Of a stretch of DNA of 64,000 nt, positions 37,716-49,060 are shown piece after piece. Below the pieces are notes generated by a model. The model saw only the letters and a program-made list of their open reading frames with translations, was not told where the DNA came from and did not search any database. Both the position numbers and the translations under genes were made by a program. Position 1 is the first letter of the stretch. Every line of letters starts with the position of its first letter. The DNA comes from Pectobacterium colocasium (GTDB lineage Bacteria > Pseudomonadota > Gammaproteobacteria > Enterobacterales > Enterobacteriaceae), in NCBI RefSeq assembly GCF_020181655.1, contig NZ_CP084032.1, forward strand, positions 1,860,001-1,924,000, written 5' to 3'.

Positions 37716-38234
37716 ATGAGCAAAGTCAGCAGCGAATTCGTTTCTCTCAACCTTGCGGTACTGACCGTTTCCGAGCGCCGCACGGCGGAAGATGACACCT
37801 CCGGCGACTATCTGCGCGAAGCGGCGCAGTCAGCAGGGCATCGTATTGTCGAGAGTGCCATTGTGAAAGAGAACCTGTACCAGATTCGGGCACGGATCTC
37901 GGCGTGGATTGCCAGTGACAACGTGCAGGGCATTCTGATTAACGGTGGAACGGGCTTTACCGCAGGGGATGTGGTGCCGGAAGCCATTAGTGTTTTGTTC
38001 GATCGGGAAATTGAAGGTTTCGGCGAGCTGTTCCGCATGGTGTCGTATGAAGATATTGGTACGGCGACGCTGCAATCTCGCGCGCTTGCCGGTCTGGCGA
38101 ATCAGACGGTGATTTTCGCGATGCCAGGTTCGACACGCGCTTGTCGAACCGCATGGGAACGCATCATTCAGGAACAGCTGGATGCGCGCCAGCAGCCGTG
38201 CAATTTTTACCCGCACTTGAAAAAATCCTCTTAA
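37716..38234 (+). CDS. moaB: Molybdenum cofactor biosynthesis protein MoaB
   Basis: A 172-residue MogA/MoaB-fold protein. LAVLTVSERRTAEDDTSGDYL, GILINGGTGFTAGDVVPEAI and FAMPGSTRACRTAWERII are the molybdopterin-binding segments. In E. coli it is dispensable because MogA does the adenylation. It lies 34 bases after moaA with an AAAGGAG site. Confidence 0.95.
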   Translation: MSKVSSEFVSLNLAVLTVSERRTAEDDTSGDYLREAAQSAGHRIVESAIVKENLYQIRARISAWIASDNVQGILINGGTGFTAGDVVPEAISVLFDREIEGFGELFRMVSYEDIGTATLQSRALAGLANQTVIFAMPGSTRACRTAWERIIQEQLDARQQPCNFYPHLKKSS

Positions 38235-38252
38235 CGATAAGTCTTATTCACT

Positions 38253-38768
38253 ATGTCATCCTCTAAATCCATGGCGCCATCCTCTACGCCACAGTTGACC
38301 CACATTAACGCCGCAGGCGAAGCTGCAATGGTGGATGTTTCCGCCAAAGCGGAAACCGTGCGTGAAGCCCGCGCGGAAGCCTTTGTTGAAATGGCACCGC
38401 AGACGCTGGCGATGATTATTGCCGGTAGCCATCACAAGGGGGACGTGTTCGCCACCGCACGCATTGCCGGCATTCAGGCCGCGAAACGCACCTGGGAACT
38501 GATTCCGCTTTGTCACCCGCTGTTGCTGAGTAAGGTGGCTGTCGAGCTGGAAGCACAGCCGGAGCACAATCGGGTACGTATTGAATCCCTCTGTCGCCTG
38601 ACGGGGAAAACGGGCGTGGAGATGGAAGCGCTGACGGCAGCCTCTGTCGCCGCGCTGACCATCTATGACATGTGCAAGGCCGTGCAGAAAGATATGGTGA
38701 TTGGTCCGGTGCGCCTGCTAGCGAAAAGCGGCGGCAAATCCGGCGATTTTACGGCGGAGGGCGCATGA
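38253..38768 (+). CDS. moaC: Cyclic pyranopterin monophosphate synthase MoaC
   Basis: MoaC completes the cyclic pyranopterin ring together with Moa[54 protein letters not shown] and [12 protein letters not shown] are conserved. The longer 171-residue start at 38253 is shown; ATG 38271 ([11 protein letters not shown]), closer to the E. coli length, is an alternative. Its stop overlaps the moaD start (ATGA). Confidence 0.96.
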   Translation: MSSSKSMAPSSTPQLTHINAAGEAAMVDVSAKAETVREARAEAFVEMAPQTLAMIIAGSHHKGDVFATARIAGIQAAKRTWELIPLCHPLLLSKVAVELEAQPEHNRVRIESLCRLTGKTGVEMEALTAASVAALTIYDMCKAVQKDMVIGPVRLLAKSGGKSGDFTAEGA

Positions 38769-39010
38769 TTACGATTCTGTTTTTTGCGCAAGTGCGCGAA
38801 CTGATTGAGACAGACAGCCTGTCGCTGCCTGCTGAGTATGCCACCGTAGAAGACGTGCGACAGGCGCTGTGCCAGCGCGGTGCGCGCTGGGCGCTGGCGC
38901 TGGAATCGGGCAAGCTGCTAGCAGCGGTTAATCAGTCGCTGGTTGAGTTGACTCATTCGCTACAGGACGGCGATGAAGTGGCGTTTTTCCCTCCGGTAAC
39001 AGGGGGCTGA
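38765..39010 (+). CDS. moaD: Molybdopterin synthase sulfur carrier MoaD
   Basis: An 81-residue ubiquitin-fold carrier beginning [19 protein letters not shown] and ending FFPPVTGG; the terminal Gly-Gly is adenylated by MoeB and thiolated. Starts within moaC (ATGA overlap); the longer frame from 38672 is spurious. Length equals E. coli MoaD. Confidence 0.96.
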   Translation: MITILFFAQVRELIETDSLSLPAEYATVEDVRQALCQRGARWALALESGKLLAAVNQSLVELTHSLQDGDEVAFFPPVTGG

Positions 39011-39012
39011 TC

Positions 39013-39465
39013 GTGACAGAAACGCGTATTCGAGTTGGCGAAGAGAGCTTCAACGTTGGGGATGAATATCAGTGGCTGGCACAGTGTGATGAAGACGGCG
39101 CGGTGGTGACGTTCACCGGTAAGGTGCGTAATCACAATCTGGCGAAAGACGTCAGCGCGTTGACATTGGAACATTACCCCGGCATGACGGAAAAGGCGCT
39201 GGCGGAGATTGTCGAGTTGGCCCGCGAGCGCTGGGACCTGCCGCGGGTAAGCGTGATTCATCGTGTGGGCGCACTCTATCCGGGCGATGAAATTGTGTTC
39301 GTTGGCGTCAGTGCGGCCCACCGTAGCGCGGCGTTTGATGCTGCCCAATTTATTATGGATTATCTGAAAACTCGCGCGCCGTTCTGGAAGCGCGAAGCGA
39401 CATCGGAAGGTGAACGTTGGGTGGAATCACGCGACAGTGATAAACAGGCCGCGCAGCGCTGGTAG
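39013..39465 (+). CDS. moaE: Molybdopterin synthase catalytic subunit MoaE
   Basis: MoaE transfers MoaD sulfur to precursor Z. The 150 residues include GAVVTFTGKVRNHN, LEHYPGMTEKAL, VIHRVGALYPGDEIVFVGV and the catalytic-lysine region PFWKREATSEGERWVES. Starts two bases after moaD. Last gene of the operon. Confidence 0.96.
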   Translation: MTETRIRVGEESFNVGDEYQWLAQCDEDGAVVTFTGKVRNHNLAKDVSALTLEHYPGMTEKALAEIVELARERWDLPRVSVIHRVGALYPGDEIVFVGVSAAHRSAAFDAAQFIMDYLKTRAPFWKREATSEGERWVESRDSDKQAAQRW

Positions 39466-39577
39466 TCCATTTCTGTGTTAGGATAAAAGCATGGCGGGGA
39501 GAGAATATTCAGTCTCGATCCCCCAATCAGGCGGTTCGCGCCGCGTTAATCAGACAACTTTATGCAAAGGTAACATC

Positions 39578-40285
39578 ATGGACAGATATCCACGCTCGGG
39601 TTCAATCGTTGAGCGCTCGCAGTCTGGTCTCCAGGCCTATATGGCGCAGGTATACGGCTGGATGACCTGCGGCTTGCTGCTGACGGCGTTCGTCTCCTGG
39701 TACGCGGCGAATACGCCTGCTGTACTGAATTTTGTTTTCTCCAGCCAGATCACGTTCTTCGGCCTGATCATCGCCCAACTGGGGCTAGTCTTTGTCATTT
39801 CCGGCATGGTGCAGCGCCTGAGCGGTGCGGTCGCCACATCGCTGTTTATGCTTTATTCGGCACTGACGGGGCTAACGCTCTCCAGCATTTTCATCATGTA
39901 TTCCGGTGAGTCCATCGCCAGCACCTTTGTGATTACGGCGGGGATGTTTGGGGCGATGAGCCTCTACGGCTACACCACAAAGCGGGATTTGAGCGGTTTC
40001 GGCAGTATGCTGTTTATGGCGCTGATCGGTATCGTGCTGGCTTCGCTGGTGAACCTGTGGCTGAAGAGCGAAGCGCTGATGTGGGCAGTAACCTATATCG
40101 GTGTGGTGGTGTTTGTCGGTCTGACGGCATATGACACCCAGAAGCTGAAAAACATCGGCGAGCAACTGTCCGTTGATGACAAAGACAGCTTCCGCAAATA
40201 CTCCATCGTTGGCGCGTTGACCCTGTACCTTGACTTCATCAACCTGTTCCTGATGCTGCTGCGTATTTTCGGCAATCGTCGTTAA
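39578..40285 (+). CDS. ybhL: Bax inhibitor-1-like membrane protein YbhL
   Basis: ATG 39578 (MDRYPRSGSIVERSQSGLQAY) has an AAGG ribosome site and gives 235 residues, matching E. coli YbhL. Seven hydrophobic segments and the C-terminal YDTQKLKNIGEQ mark the BI-1/TMBIM family, putative pH-sensitive calcium channels. It follows moaE as in E. coli. Role unknown. Confidence 0.93.
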   Translation: MDRYPRSGSIVERSQSGLQAYMAQVYGWMTCGLLLTAFVSWYAANTPAVLNFVFSSQITFFGLIIAQLGLVFVISGMVQRLSGAVATSLFMLYSALTGLTLSSIFIMYSGESIASTFVITAGMFGAMSLYGYTTKRDLSGFGSMLFMALIGIVLASLVNLWLKSEALMWAVTYIGVVVFVGLTAYDTQKLKNIGEQLSVDDKDSFRKYSIVGALTLYLDFINLFLMLLRIFGNRR

Positions 40286-40297
40286 TTTATTTCCCCT

Positions 40298-40324
40298 GTC
40301 TGGTGCGGGTTCCCCGCGCCAGAC
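40298..40324. terminator. Hairpin between ybhL and ybhR
   Basis: GTCTGGTGCGGG-TTC-CCCGCGCCAGAC, between two convergent genes, without a strong T-run. Confidence 0.6.
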
Positions 40325-40354
40325 ATCTCCCCACCCACATCTCCTTACCTGCTA

Positions 40355-41491
40355 TTACGCAATATTTCGCCTAAAAATGGCGTAGGCTGCCGAGCCGGTG
40401 GTTAGCGTGATGATAAGCAGCGGCCATAGACTGCCCCAGATAATGCTGAAGTCCGCATCCTTGAGGTAAATCTGTTTGGTGATGTCGGTAAAGTGGCGAA
40501 TCGGGTTAATCCAGGTCAGATCCTGCAACCAAATCGGCATGTTCTCAACCGGTGAAACATAGCCAGAAAGCAGAATCGCGGGCATCAGGAAAACGAACAC
40601 GCCGATAAACGCCTGCTGCTGCGTGGCGCAGAGCGAGGAAATCAGCAGCCCAAAGCCCACCAGCGACAGGCCATAAATCAACAGCGTGGTGTAAAACAGC
40701 AGTAGCGATCCGGCGAAGGGGATATGGAAAATCAATATGCCCGCCAGCAGCACGATCGTGGCTTGAAACGTGGCGACAATCAGCGCGGGGACGGCTTTGC
40801 CAATGAAGATCTGGCTGGTGGACAGCGGCGAAACCAGCAGTTGTTCCAACGTACCCTGTTCCCGTTCGCGCGCCACAGAAAGCGCTGTCACAATCAGCAC
40901 GCCGATGGTGGCAATCATGGCAATCAGCGATGGCACCACAAACCATTTGTAGTCCAGATTCGGGTTATACCAATGGCGCACCACCAGCTCGCTATTGTTT
41001 GAATTTGAATAGTTCTGACTGGTGGTGTTTTGAGTGGGTCTGGCCGCCAGCAATGCCAACTGATAATCCCGCACGATGTGCTGCACATCGTTGGCGGCGA
41101 TCTGCGCGCTGTTGGAACGTCTGCCGTCCAAAATAAGCTGAAGCGATGTGGTGTTCCCGCTAGCGATATCGCGAGAGAACTGCGGCGGGAAGCGCAGGAT
41201 GAGAAGCGCACGCTGATTATCCAGCGTCGGAGCCACGTCTTGCGAGTTATGCAGCATCAGCACGTGAGAAAAAGACTTCGCCTTGGCAAAGCGCTGCGTC
41301 AGCTCAATCGCATGAGGGCCGTTATCTTCGCTATAAATGGCAATGGTCGCGTTGGTCACGTCGAGCGTTGCGGCGAAAGGAAACAGGGAAACCTGAAGGA
41401 TAACGGGCAACACCAGAATAGCGCGCGTTTGTGGATCGCGCAGCAGCGATTGCAGTTCCTTAATAATCAGCGTCCACAGACGATGCAGCAT
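40355..41491 (-). CDS. ybhR: ABC-2 exporter permease YbhR
   Basis: A 378-residue ABC-2-type permease: one N-terminal membrane segment ([19 protein letters not shown]), a large periplasmic loop, then five C-terminal helices, with [17 protein letters not shown], the ABC-2 hallmark. Forms a heterodimer with YbhS, powered by YbhF. The ybhGFSR system in E. coli has been linked to drug and Na+/Li+ export. It starts nine bases after ybhS. Confidence 0.93.
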   Translation of the reverse strand: MLHRLWTLIIKELQSLLRDPQTRAILVLPVILQVSLFPFAATLDVTNATIAIYSEDNGPHAIELTQRFAKAKSFSHVLMLHNSQDVAPTLDNQRALLILRFPPQFSRDIASGNTTSLQLILDGRRSNSAQIAANDVQHIVRDYQLALLAARPTQNTTSQNYSNSNNSELVVRHWYNPNLDYKWFVVPSLIAMIATIGVLIVTALSVAREREQGTLEQLLVSPLSTSQIFIGKAVPALIVATFQATIVLLAGILIFHIPFAGSLLLFYTTLLIYGLSLVGFGLLISSLCATQQQAFIGVFVFLMPAILLSGYVSPVENMPIWLQDLTWINPIRHFTDITKQIYLKDADFSIIWGSLWPLLIITLTTGSAAYAIFRRNIA

Positions 41492-41500
41492 AGTCGCTCC

Positions 41501-42676
41501 CTAATCCAGTCTGCGCCGGGTTTGCCAGGCCGTCAGGCCAATAAAGACCATCGCGGAGAGAATGAGAAACAGCAGGTTAGTGATCAGCACCGTGCCGATA
41601 TTTCCCGCGAGAAACAGCGTTTGCAGCGTGCTGACGAAATAGCGTGCCGGGATAATGTATGACACGCCCCGGACAAATTCCGGCATGCTGTCGATTTCAA
41701 AAATAAAGCCGGACAGCATGATGGCTGGCAGAAAAGCCGCATTCAGCGCCACCATCGCGGCGTTGAACTGGTTGCGGGTGAGGGTAGAGATCAGCAGCCC
41801 CATACCCAACGTGCTGGCCAGGAACAAACTGCTGATCACAAACAGCAACAGCAAGGAGCCGCGATAGGGCACCTGCATGATGAAGGTTGAGACCAGAATA
41901 CACAGCGTCATGGCGATCATGCCAAGAAAGTAATACGGGATGAGCTTGGACAGCAGCAACTCGGCACGGGTGACCTGCGTAGAGAGCAGCGCCTCCATTG
42001 TCCCGCGCTCCCACTCGCGGGCGATGACCAACGACGTGAGAATCGCACCAATCACCGTCATGATGATGGTAATCGCACCGGGAATGATGAAATGCTGGCT
42101 GATGGCGGCCGGGTTAAACCAGTAGCGCGATTGCACCTTGATAAGTTGTTCGAACGTGCCGCCGCGATCTTCCGCCCGCTGCTGCTGCCACAGCAGCCAG
42201 ATGCCTTCCGCATATCCCTGCACAAAATTCGCCGTGTTGGGTTCGCTGCCGTCGGTGATGACCTGGATCGGCGCGCGATCGCCCGGCCGCGCCAGCCGTT
42301 CGGCAAAATCGGTAGGGATGACGATCAGACCGCGAATGCTGCCAGCCTGCATCTGTTGAATCAGGTGCTGACGATTATTGCTGATGGTCGGTTCAATAAA
42401 CGGCGAGGCCGCGAAGGTCTTCGCCAGATCGCGTGCGTCTTCACTCTGCTGCTCCAGCAGGATGCCAACATGGAGACGGCTGGAATCCAGATTGATGCCG
42501 TAACCGAAGATAAACAGCAGCAGCAGCGGAATCACGAACGCGATCAGCCCGCTGCTGGGATCGCGCAAGATTTGGCGTGTCTCTTTCAGGCACAGCGCCC
42601 GCAGGCGACGCGTGGAGAAATGTGTGCTGCCGTGCTGGTTGGTTTTATCTTGCTCAACGCTATTCTGTTCAACCAT
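41501..42676 (-). CDS. ybhS: ABC-2 exporter permease YbhS
   Basis: A 391-residue ABC-2 permease paralogous to Ybh[25 protein letters not shown] at the N-terminus and [23 protein letters not shown] before the second helix block are the family landmarks. Its start overlaps the ybhF stop by eight bases. Slightly longer at the N-terminus than E. coli YbhS. Confidence 0.93.
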   Translation of the reverse strand: MVEQNSVEQDKTNQHGSTHFSTRRLRALCLKETRQILRDPSSGLIAFVIPLLLLFIFGYGINLDSSRLHVGILLEQQSEDARDLAKTFAASPFIEPTISNNRQHLIQQMQAGSIRGLIVIPTDFAERLARPGDRAPIQVITDGSEPNTANFVQGYAEGIWLLWQQQRAEDRGGTFEQLIKVQSRYWFNPAAISQHFIIPGAITIIMTVIGAILTSLVIAREWERGTMEALLSTQVTRAELLLSKLIPYYFLGMIAMTLCILVSTFIMQVPYRGSLLLLFVISSLFLASTLGMGLLISTLTRNQFNAAMVALNAAFLPAIMLSGFIFEIDSMPEFVRGVSYIIPARYFVSTLQTLFLAGNIGTVLITNLLFLILSAMVFIGLTAWQTRRRLD

Positions 42677-44411
42677 GTTCCGCCTCCCCGTCGTACGCCT
42701 GAATCAGTGCGATAAACGCTTCTTCCATGGTGGGTGAGGGCGTCTGTGTGCTGGCCGCCTGATGCTTCAGTTCGTCCGGCGTGCCGCTGGCGATCAGCTT
42801 GCCACGGTACACCAGCCCGATGCGATCGCAGTATTCTGCTTCATCCATGAAGTGCGTGGTGACCATTACCGTGACGCCGCGATTGACCATGCCGTTGATG
42901 TGAATCCAGAATTCGCGCCGGGTCAGTGGATCGACGCCGGAGGTGGGTTCGTCGAGAAACAGAATATCGGGTTCATGCATCAGCGCACAGGCCAGCGCCA
43001 GCCGCTGCTTAAACCCCAGCGGCAGGGCATCCGGCGTCTGGCGATAAATGGGCTTGAAGTTGAAGGCGTCGGTCATCCCCGCCATTTTATCGCGCTGCGC
43101 TTTGCCTCTGAGACCATAGACGCCGGAGAAAAACCGCAGATTCTGTTCGACGGTCAGATTGCCGTACAGCGAGAACTTCTGCGCCATGTAACCTAAATGC
43201 TGGCGGGCTTTACCGGAGCTGGTTTTCAGATCCATATCGAGCACCAGCGCTTTGCCGTCAGTCGGCACCAACAGGCCGCACATCATCTTGAAGGTGGTCG
43301 ATTTTCCTGCACCGTTTGGGCCAAGCAGACCGAAGATTTCTCCGCGTTTCACCTGAAAACTGACATGATCGGTCGCAGCGAAGTCACCAAATTTTTTCGT
43401 CAGCGCCTGAGCTTCAATCACCGTTTCACCACCGCTGACGTCAATCTGCGGCATGATGCTTGCCAATGATGAATCACTGGCCGGACCGCCACCCAGCAGG
43501 TCGATAAAAGCATCTTCAAAGCGCGGATCGGTGTCGTGCAGACACCCTGCTTCCAGTTGCAAAGCGGAGAGCAGCGATGCTCGATCCGCGTCGGGTCTTA
43601 GCATCAGCCTGACGTATTGCCCCTGAATCACACCGTCGCTCACCTGTGGTAAACGCAGCGCGTCCTGCAATACATCCCGATGTCGGCGATCGCCGGTATC
43701 AATCAGGATACAGCGCCCCGCCATGCGCGCGGTCAGATCGCGTGGCGCGCCGCGATACAGCAGCTCGCCTTCGTTCAGTAACAGCACATCACGACACTGT
43801 TCCGCTTCATCAAGATACGACGTACTCCACAGGATCAACATGCCGTCGTCAGCCAGTTCGTGCACCATGTGCCACAGCTCACGGCGAGAAATGGGGTCGA
43901 CGCCCACGCCCGGTTCATCCAGCAGAAGCACCTTAGGCTGCCCGAGCAGCGTACAGGCCAGCCCCAGTTTCTGTTTCATGCCGCCGGAGAGTTTGCCTGC
44001 CAGTCTGTCGGTAAAGCGGGTCAAGTCGGTAAACGACAGCAGGCGATCGAAGGTTTCTTTGCGTACCCCGCCGATAATACCGCGCAAGTCGGCATACAGC
44101 GTCAGGTTTTCCATGACCGTCAGATCTTCATACAGGCCGAATTTTTGCGGCATGTAGCCCAAAATGGCATGGAGCTGGCGATCGTCTTTGATGGGATCCA
44201 GATGCGCGACGCGCAGCGTACCCTTACTGGGGGTTAACAATCCCGCCAGCATACGCAGCAGTGTGGTTTTACCTGCGCCGTCTGGGCCAACTAATCCGGT
44301 TACGGCACCGCTGCGTATCTCGGCAGTAAGGCTGGCGAGTGCGGGCTTTTCCTGTCCGGCAAAGCATTTTTCCAGCCCGTCCAGCGCGATCTGCGCGGGA
44401 GCGTTAGTCAT
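42669..44411 (-). CDS. ybhF: Dual-ATPase ABC exporter subunit YbhF
   Basis: ATG 44411 ([17 protein letters not shown]) overlaps the hlyD stop by eight bases and gives 580 residues, as in E. coli (578); the 655-residue frame runs antisense into hlyD. Two ABC domains are present with Walker A GPDGAGKT and GPNGAGKS, signatures LSGGMKQK and, in the second half, a degenerate LPLGFKQR, and Walker [12 protein letters not shown] and [11 protein letters not shown]. It drives YbhSR. The second signature deviation is normal for this family. Confidence 0.94.
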   Translation of the reverse strand: MTNAPAQIALDGLEKCFAGQEKPALASLTAEIRSGAVTGLVGPDGAGKTTLLRMLAGLLTPSKGTLRVAHLDPIKDDRQLHAILGYMPQKFGLYEDLTVMENLTLYADLRGIIGGVRKETFDRLLSFTDLTRFTDRLAGKLSGGMKQKLGLACTLLGQPKVLLLDEPGVGVDPISRRELWHMVHELADDGMLILWSTSYLDEAEQCRDVLLLNEGELLYRGAPRDLTARMAGRCILIDTGDRRHRDVLQDALRLPQVSDGVIQGQYVRLMLRPDADRASLLSALQLEAGCLHDTDPRFEDAFIDLLGGGPASDSSLASIMPQIDVSGGETVIEAQALTKKFGDFAATDHVSFQVKRGEIFGLLGPNGAGKSTTFKMMCGLLVPTDGKALVLDMDLKTSSGKARQHLGYMAQKFSLYGNLTVEQNLRFFSGVYGLRGKAQRDKMAGMTDAFNFKPIYRQTPDALPLGFKQRLALACALMHEPDILFLDEPTSGVDPLTRREFWIHINGMVNRGVTVMVTTHFMDEAEYCDRIGLVYRGKLIASGTPDELKHQAASTQTPSPTMEEAFIALIQAYDGEAEHG

Positions 44412-45432
44412 GGCGCACGGGCTCTTGAGTGCGATTGGCCTCTTCCGCCACCTCTTCAAAGCGTAGTGTAACCGGCATCCCCTGACGTAACCCGTCATCG
44501 GGATCGTTAACGACGATGCGCAGGCGGTAAACCAGGTCGGTGCGAAGATCTTCGGTTTCGACGCTTTTCGGCGTGAATTCGGCGCTGGGTGAAACAAAAC
44601 CGACTTTGCCACGATAGGGCTGATTGGGGCGCCCATCGGTGTAAATTAGCATCTGACTACCGGGTACGACGCGGCCGAGATCTTTCTCGCTCACATAGGC
44701 GCGTACCCAAACCGGGCGAGTGAGAGAAAGGGTGAAAACGGTACTGCCCGCCGCCAGCATGCTGCCTTTTTCAGCGGCGCGGGTGAGGATTACGCCGGGA
44801 GACGGCGCCAGCAATTCGGTATCCTGTTTATCCAATTCCGCCTGTGCCAGTCCGGCTGAGGCCTGCGCCACCGCTGCCTGCGCGGCGGCGATTTCCTGTG
44901 GTCTATTGCCACGCTCGAACTGGCTCAGCTTGTCTTTTGCCGCCTGTAACGTCGCCAGCGCCTGACTACGTGACGTTCTGGCATCATCCAGCATGTTGGC
45001 AGAAATAGCGCGTTTATCCCACAGCCCCTGCTGACGCTGGTAGAAACTGTTGGCGTAATCATAGGCAGCCTGACTCTGGGCAACCTGAGAGCGCACCTGC
45101 GCGATCTCTTCCTGTCGATAACCTTCCTGCGCCAGTTGGAGCTGTGCCTGAGCACTGGCAAGGTTCGCCTGCGCCTGATGTTGTGCATTCTGATAGGGCG
45201 CGGCATCAAGCGTTGCCAGCGGCTGGCCTGCCTGCACCGTATCACCTTCATCAACGTTCAACTCGGCCACTCTGCCGCCAACACGGAAGGCCAGATTGAC
45301 GGTACGGATATCCACATTGCCGTAGAGCGTTAACGGTTTTTCCTGCTGTTGCTGGTGGTGATAAAAGCCATAACCTGCACCGAGCAGGACAAGAACGAGG
45401 GCAGCGAACGCCAGTTTTCTCTTCTTCATCAC
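44404..45432 (-). CDS. ybhG: HlyD-family periplasmic adaptor YbhG
   Basis: A 342-residue membrane-fusion protein: an N-terminal anchor [18 protein letters not shown], the lipoyl half [16 protein letters not shown], a long coiled coil (about 90-190, rich in AQ repeats such as [16 protein letters not shown]), and a beta-barrel with GMPVTLRFE. It bridges YbhFSR to an outer-membrane channel. First gene of the operon. In E. coli the TetR regulator cecR precedes it; here no cecR is present upstream. Confidence 0.92.
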   Translation of the reverse strand: MMKKRKLAFAALVLVLLGAGYGFYHHQQQQEKPLTLYGNVDIRTVNLAFRVGGRVAELNVDEGDTVQAGQPLATLDAAPYQNAQHQAQANLASAQAQLQLAQEGYRQEEIAQVRSQVAQSQAAYDYANSFYQRQQGLWDKRAISANMLDDARTSRSQALATLQAAKDKLSQFERGNRPQEIAAAQAAVAQASAGLAQAELDKQDTELLAPSPGVILTRAAEKGSMLAAGSTVFTLSLTRPVWVRAYVSEKDLGRVVPGSQMLIYTDGRPNQPYRGKVGFVSPSAEFTPKSVETEDLRTDLVYRLRIVVNDPDDGLRQGMPVTLRFEEVAEEANRTQEPVRHD

Positions 45433-45936
45433 GCATGATTCCTTTGTTGGTCAGCGGCAGGGGATACGGCAGCAGCGATCCCGCAGGCCGTTAAGCGGTG
45501 TCGGAGTCTCTTATTGATCTAAGTGATTAATAATATGACGAGTTACAGGTCTTTATGGTGATTTAGCGTGATCTGTTTCACAAAAATGCACGGCATCCGG
45601 CGAATACCGTCAGACATACCCGCCCCTATCTGGCACAACACCTTCATTTTGTTAAAAAAGTGAAAATAAATCGGCGCTATTGTAATTTATTTTATTGAAT
45701 GATAATAATTGTTATTAGCAATTACATAGCGAGCTGGCGGCATTGATGCAGTGCACAGGGTGGAAAACCTCTGTGTTTAATGCCTGAGCCGGTAATAACC
45801 CGCCAAGATGTTTCGCGTGAAGCGCAGCATTTTGGCATTTTTTTGTCTGTGCCGAGGTGGTCGTTTCCAGTTAAGCATCTCGGCACAGGCGGTGACTTTT
45901 ATTGACGGTTGGATACATAACCAAAGGGGAAGGACA
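45433..45936. other. 504-base divergent region with Fur-type site
   Basis: Between ybhG and the TonB receptor gene. Contains a Fur-like site at 45701-45719, an AT-rich promoter, and an AAGGGGAAGGA ribosome site for the receptor. No remnant of cecR or another gene was recognised. Confidence 0.65.
45701..45719. promoter_or_regulatory. Fur box
   Basis: GATAATAATTGTTATTAGC matches 14 of 19 positions of the enterobacterial Fur consensus. It lies upstream of the receptor gene, so the uptake operon is likely repressed by Fe(II)-Fur. Confidence 0.75.
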
Positions 45937-48051
45937 GTGAACCAGATGCGCACTTTACTCGCATTGATGCCATGCGTGCTGATTGCTCCGGCGTATGCAC
46001 AGGATGACACGACGAAAAAGGATGAGGCGAGCGGTGATGAGATGGTGATTACCGCTTCACGCTCGAGCATCCAGCAGCAGAAAGCGCCGCAGGTGGTCAC
46101 GGTGATTACCAAAGAGCAAATTGAGCAGCAGATGCAGGTCACCTCTGACTCGTCGCAAATTCTGAGCAATCTACTGCCTTCATTCTCCCCCAGCCGTCAG
46201 AAAATGAGCGGCAGCGGTGAAACCTTCCGCGGCCGTGCGCCGCTGGTAATGATCGACGGTATTCCGCAATCCAACCCGCTGCGTCCGACTGGGCGTGAAA
46301 TGCACACTATCGATTTTTCGATGGTTGAACGCGTAGAAGTGATTCACGGCGCGAACGCCACCAACGGGATGGGCGCGACGGGCGGGGTAATCAACATCAT
46401 TACCCGTCGGCCGGAAAACGGTTCATTTAATCAACATGTCAACGTACAGACTACGCTTCCAACGGAAAAGATTCGTGGCGAAACCGCCAGCTATAAAACC
46501 ACTTATCGAGTCGATGGACGCGAGGACTATCTCGACTACCTGTTCTCAATTGGCTATGAGAATCAGGGGTTGTATCTGGACGGCAATAATCGGCCTGTCG
46601 GCGTGGATAACACACAGGGCGACACGATGGATTCGCGAGCCTACGATTTTATGGGGAAAGTGGGTTACTGGCTGGATGACTATCAACGTATCCAACTGAG
46701 CGTGAACCGCTATAACATTAAAAATGAGAATAACTATCTGAGCGTGGATGGTATCCGTAGCCAGGGGCTCCCGACGACGTCAGTTCGGGGTACTCCACGG
46801 GGTGAAGCACCCCATAACAGCATATGGACGACCGGCTTTACTTACGAAAACCATGATCTTGCAGGAATGAAACTGTCGGCTCTGCTTTTTAACCAGCGCT
46901 ATGAAGCATTATTTGGTGCGACGAACTCGAGTACGTTTCAAGATCCTGCGATAGCGCCTAGAGGGTCGCTGTATGATCAATCTCGCTCCGTCGCCAATAA
47001 GTACGGCACCAAGCTGGCGTTGACCAAGGACGATTTACTGGACGATACGCTGAAAATTACGGTCGGTTTCGATACCCTGTACGATAAAGGGAAGCAGGAT
47101 CTCTACCTGACCCAGCGTACCTATGTACCGGAAACAGAATACACCAACTATTCCCCTTTTATTCAGGGGGAGTATCAACTGCTGGATAATGTCACGCTGC
47201 ATGCTGGCATTCGTCATGAAATCGCCAAACTGAAGGTCGGCGACTACCAAACGCTAGCGTCTAACAATGGTGTGACGGTACAAGGCGGTAGTCCGAAATT
47301 TAATGAAACGCTGTATAACGCGGGTATCATCTATGCGGCGACAGATTCGCTGAGTCTGTTTGCCAACTACTCGGAAGGGTTCGGTATGCCGGATGTGGGT
47401 CGTGCGTTGCGGACCATCAAACGTTCAGGCGTTAGTCTGAAAAACTTTGACGGTTTTAAGCCTATTGTGACGGATAATGTAGAGACAGGGTTCCGTTTTA
47501 AGCGGGATAAGTTTGATTTTGAAGCCAGCTATTATGAGTCCAAATCGAAACTGGGCGAAAACGTGACGGAGAGTGGTGGCGTATTTTTGTCCGAACGCCA
47601 GCGCACACAGATTCGTGGTGTTGAAGTGACCGCGGGCTATCAGATCAACGAACAGCACAAAGTTAATGCTTCCTATGCGCACAGCGAAGGAAAATATGAC
47701 GACAATAAAGACGGCAAAGTGGATACAAAATTCAACGGCCTGAATATTGCGCCGGATCGGGTCATCGCCAGTTGGTCGGCGAACTGGAATGATCAATGGA
47801 GCTCGTTTGTACAGGCGAATTATGCTTTCAGTCGCAGCTTTGACGATGCGGGATTGGCGTTTGACGGCTACCTGCTGATGGATGCGGCGGTGGGGTATAA
47901 ATTGCCATATGGCCGCCTCAATGTCGCGGTGGCTAACCTGCTGGATAAGCAATACATCACCTACTATTCGCAGGCTGGACTTAATAACAACACGCGCTAT
48001 TTCTCCGGGCGCGGTCGTACGGTGACACTGGGTTATTCGATTGATTTCTAA
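45937..48051 (+). CDS. TonB-dependent siderophore receptor (IutA-like)
   Basis: An outer-membrane ferric-siderophore receptor. The GTG at 45937 has an AGGGGAAGGA site and ATG 45946 is the alternative; either gives the signal peptide MRTLLALMPCVLIAPAYA. The TonB box region DEMVITASRSS is followed by a plug domain (RGRAPLVMIDGIPQSNPL, GATGGVINIITRRPENG) and a 22-strand barrel with KQYITYYSQAGL and an aromatic end GYSIDF. The overall pattern is closest to IutA-type receptors for citrate-hydroxamate siderophores; ligand assignment is inference. The next five genes supply transport and iron release. Confidence 0.85.
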   Translation: MNQMRTLLALMPCVLIAPAYAQDDTTKKDEASGDEMVITASRSSIQQQKAPQVVTVITKEQIEQQMQVTSDSSQILSNLLPSFSPSRQKMSGSGETFRGRAPLVMIDGIPQSNPLRPTGREMHTIDFSMVERVEVIHGANATNGMGATGGVINIITRRPENGSFNQHVNVQTTLPTEKIRGETASYKTTYRVDGREDYLDYLFSIGYENQGLYLDGNNRPVGVDNTQGDTMDSRAYDFMGKVGYWLDDYQRIQLSVNRYNIKNENNYLSVDGIRSQGLPTTSVRGTPRGEAPHNSIWTTGFTYENHDLAGMKLSALLFNQRYEALFGATNSSTFQDPAIAPRGSLYDQSRSVANKYGTKLALTKDDLLDDTLKITVGFDTLYDKGKQDLYLTQRTYVPETEYTNYSPFIQGEYQLLDNVTLHAGIRHEIAKLKVGDYQTLASNNGVTVQGGSPKFNETLYNAGIIYAATDSLSLFANYSEGFGMPDVGRALRTIKRSGVSLKNFDGFKPIVTDNVETGFRFKRDKFDFEASYYESKSKLGENVTESGGVFLSERQRTQIRGVEVTAGYQINEQHKVNASYAHSEGKYDDNKDGKVDTKFNGLNIAPDRVIASWSANWNDQWSSFVQANYAFSRSFDDAGLAFDGYLLMDAAVGYKLPYGRLNVAVANLLDKQYITYYSQAGLNNNTRYFSGRGRTVTLGYSIDF

Positions 48052-49060
48052 GCGTAACTACTTTAATCACGTCCTCCATTCAGCAACAAGGCAGCGTCTT
48101 ACGCTGGCCGTCCTGTCGTGCTTTCTGTTGGTGGCGTTGGTACAAGCGGCTGAACCGCCGCGTCAGATTCGCCATGCGTTGGGCGTGACCACCGTGACGG
48201 GGACGCCGCTACGTGTCGTGACGCTGTTTCAGGGGGCGACGGATTCTGCCGTGGCGCTGGGAATCCAACCGATTGGCGTCGTGGAATCGTGGACGGAGAA
48301 ACCGATTTATCGCTACCTTCGCCCCGCATTGCAGGGCGTGACGCTGGTTGGGCTGGAAACGCAGCCCAGTCTGGAAACCATCGCGTTACTCAAGCCCGAT
48401 CTCATTGTGGCATCGGCGTTTCGGCATGAGAAGATCTACGGCCTGCTAGCGCAGATCGCGCCGACGATTGCGCTGGATAAGGTCTCTGAATTTAAAGAAA
48501 CGGTACAGATGATGGGCGTGGCGTTGAACCGGGAAGATAAGGCGCGCGAGATTTTATCCCACTGGAATCAGCGCGTGGATGCGCTGCGCGATCGGCTAAA
48601 AGCGCGATTCGGTGAACGCTGGCCGCTCAGCGTTTCCATTCTCGAATTCCGTGAAGATCACATGCGCAGCTACCTGCCCGCCAGCTTTGCCGGATCGGTG
48701 CTGTCGGAGATCGGCTTTGTCTGGTCGCGGCCGGAAAGCTACACAGCAGGTGTGATGCAAAAGCTCACCAGTAAAGAGAGCATTCCGGTGGTGGATGCCG
48801 ATCTGTTCTTTGTGCTGCTGCGTTCAGGCAAGCCCGCGGTCGAGCAGAATTACCGGGATTGGCAGGCGCACCCGCTTTGGCAACGGCTGCATGCGCTTCA
48901 GCAGCAACAGGTGTATCCGGTGGATAACGTAGCCTGGAGCCTGTCTGGCGGTATTTTGGGCGCGAATAACATGCTGGACGATATTGAGCGGCAGTTCGCT
49001 GGCAACATGGAGCCTGCTGGCAAAAAAACCGATGGCACAAAGGAGAGTCAGACGCGATGA
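48041..49060 (+). CDS. Siderophore-binding periplasmic protein (FecB/FhuD-like)
   Basis: A 339-residue type III periplasmic binding protein. The TTG at 48041 overlaps the receptor stop and is the only plausible start; coupling to the receptor is likely. A signal segment LTLAVLSCFLLVALVQA precedes AEPPRQIRHA. RVVTLFQGATDSAVALGIQPIGV and LKPDLIVASAFRHEKIY are typical of ferric-siderophore binding proteins. Its stop overlaps the first permease start (ATGA). Confidence 0.85.
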   Translation: MISKRNYFNHVLHSATRQRLTLAVLSCFLLVALVQAAEPPRQIRHALGVTTVTGTPLRVVTLFQGATDSAVALGIQPIGVVESWTEKPIYRYLRPALQGVTLVGLETQPSLETIALLKPDLIVASAFRHEKIYGLLAQIAPTIALDKVSEFKETVQMMGVALNREDKAREILSHWNQRVDALRDRLKARFGERWPLSVSILEFREDHMRSYLPASFAGSVLSEIGFVWSRPESYTAGVMQKLTSKESIPVVDADLFFVLLRSGKPAVEQNYRDWQAHPLWQRLHALQQQQVYPVDNVAWSLSGGILGANNMLDDIERQFAGNMEPAGKKTDGTKESQTR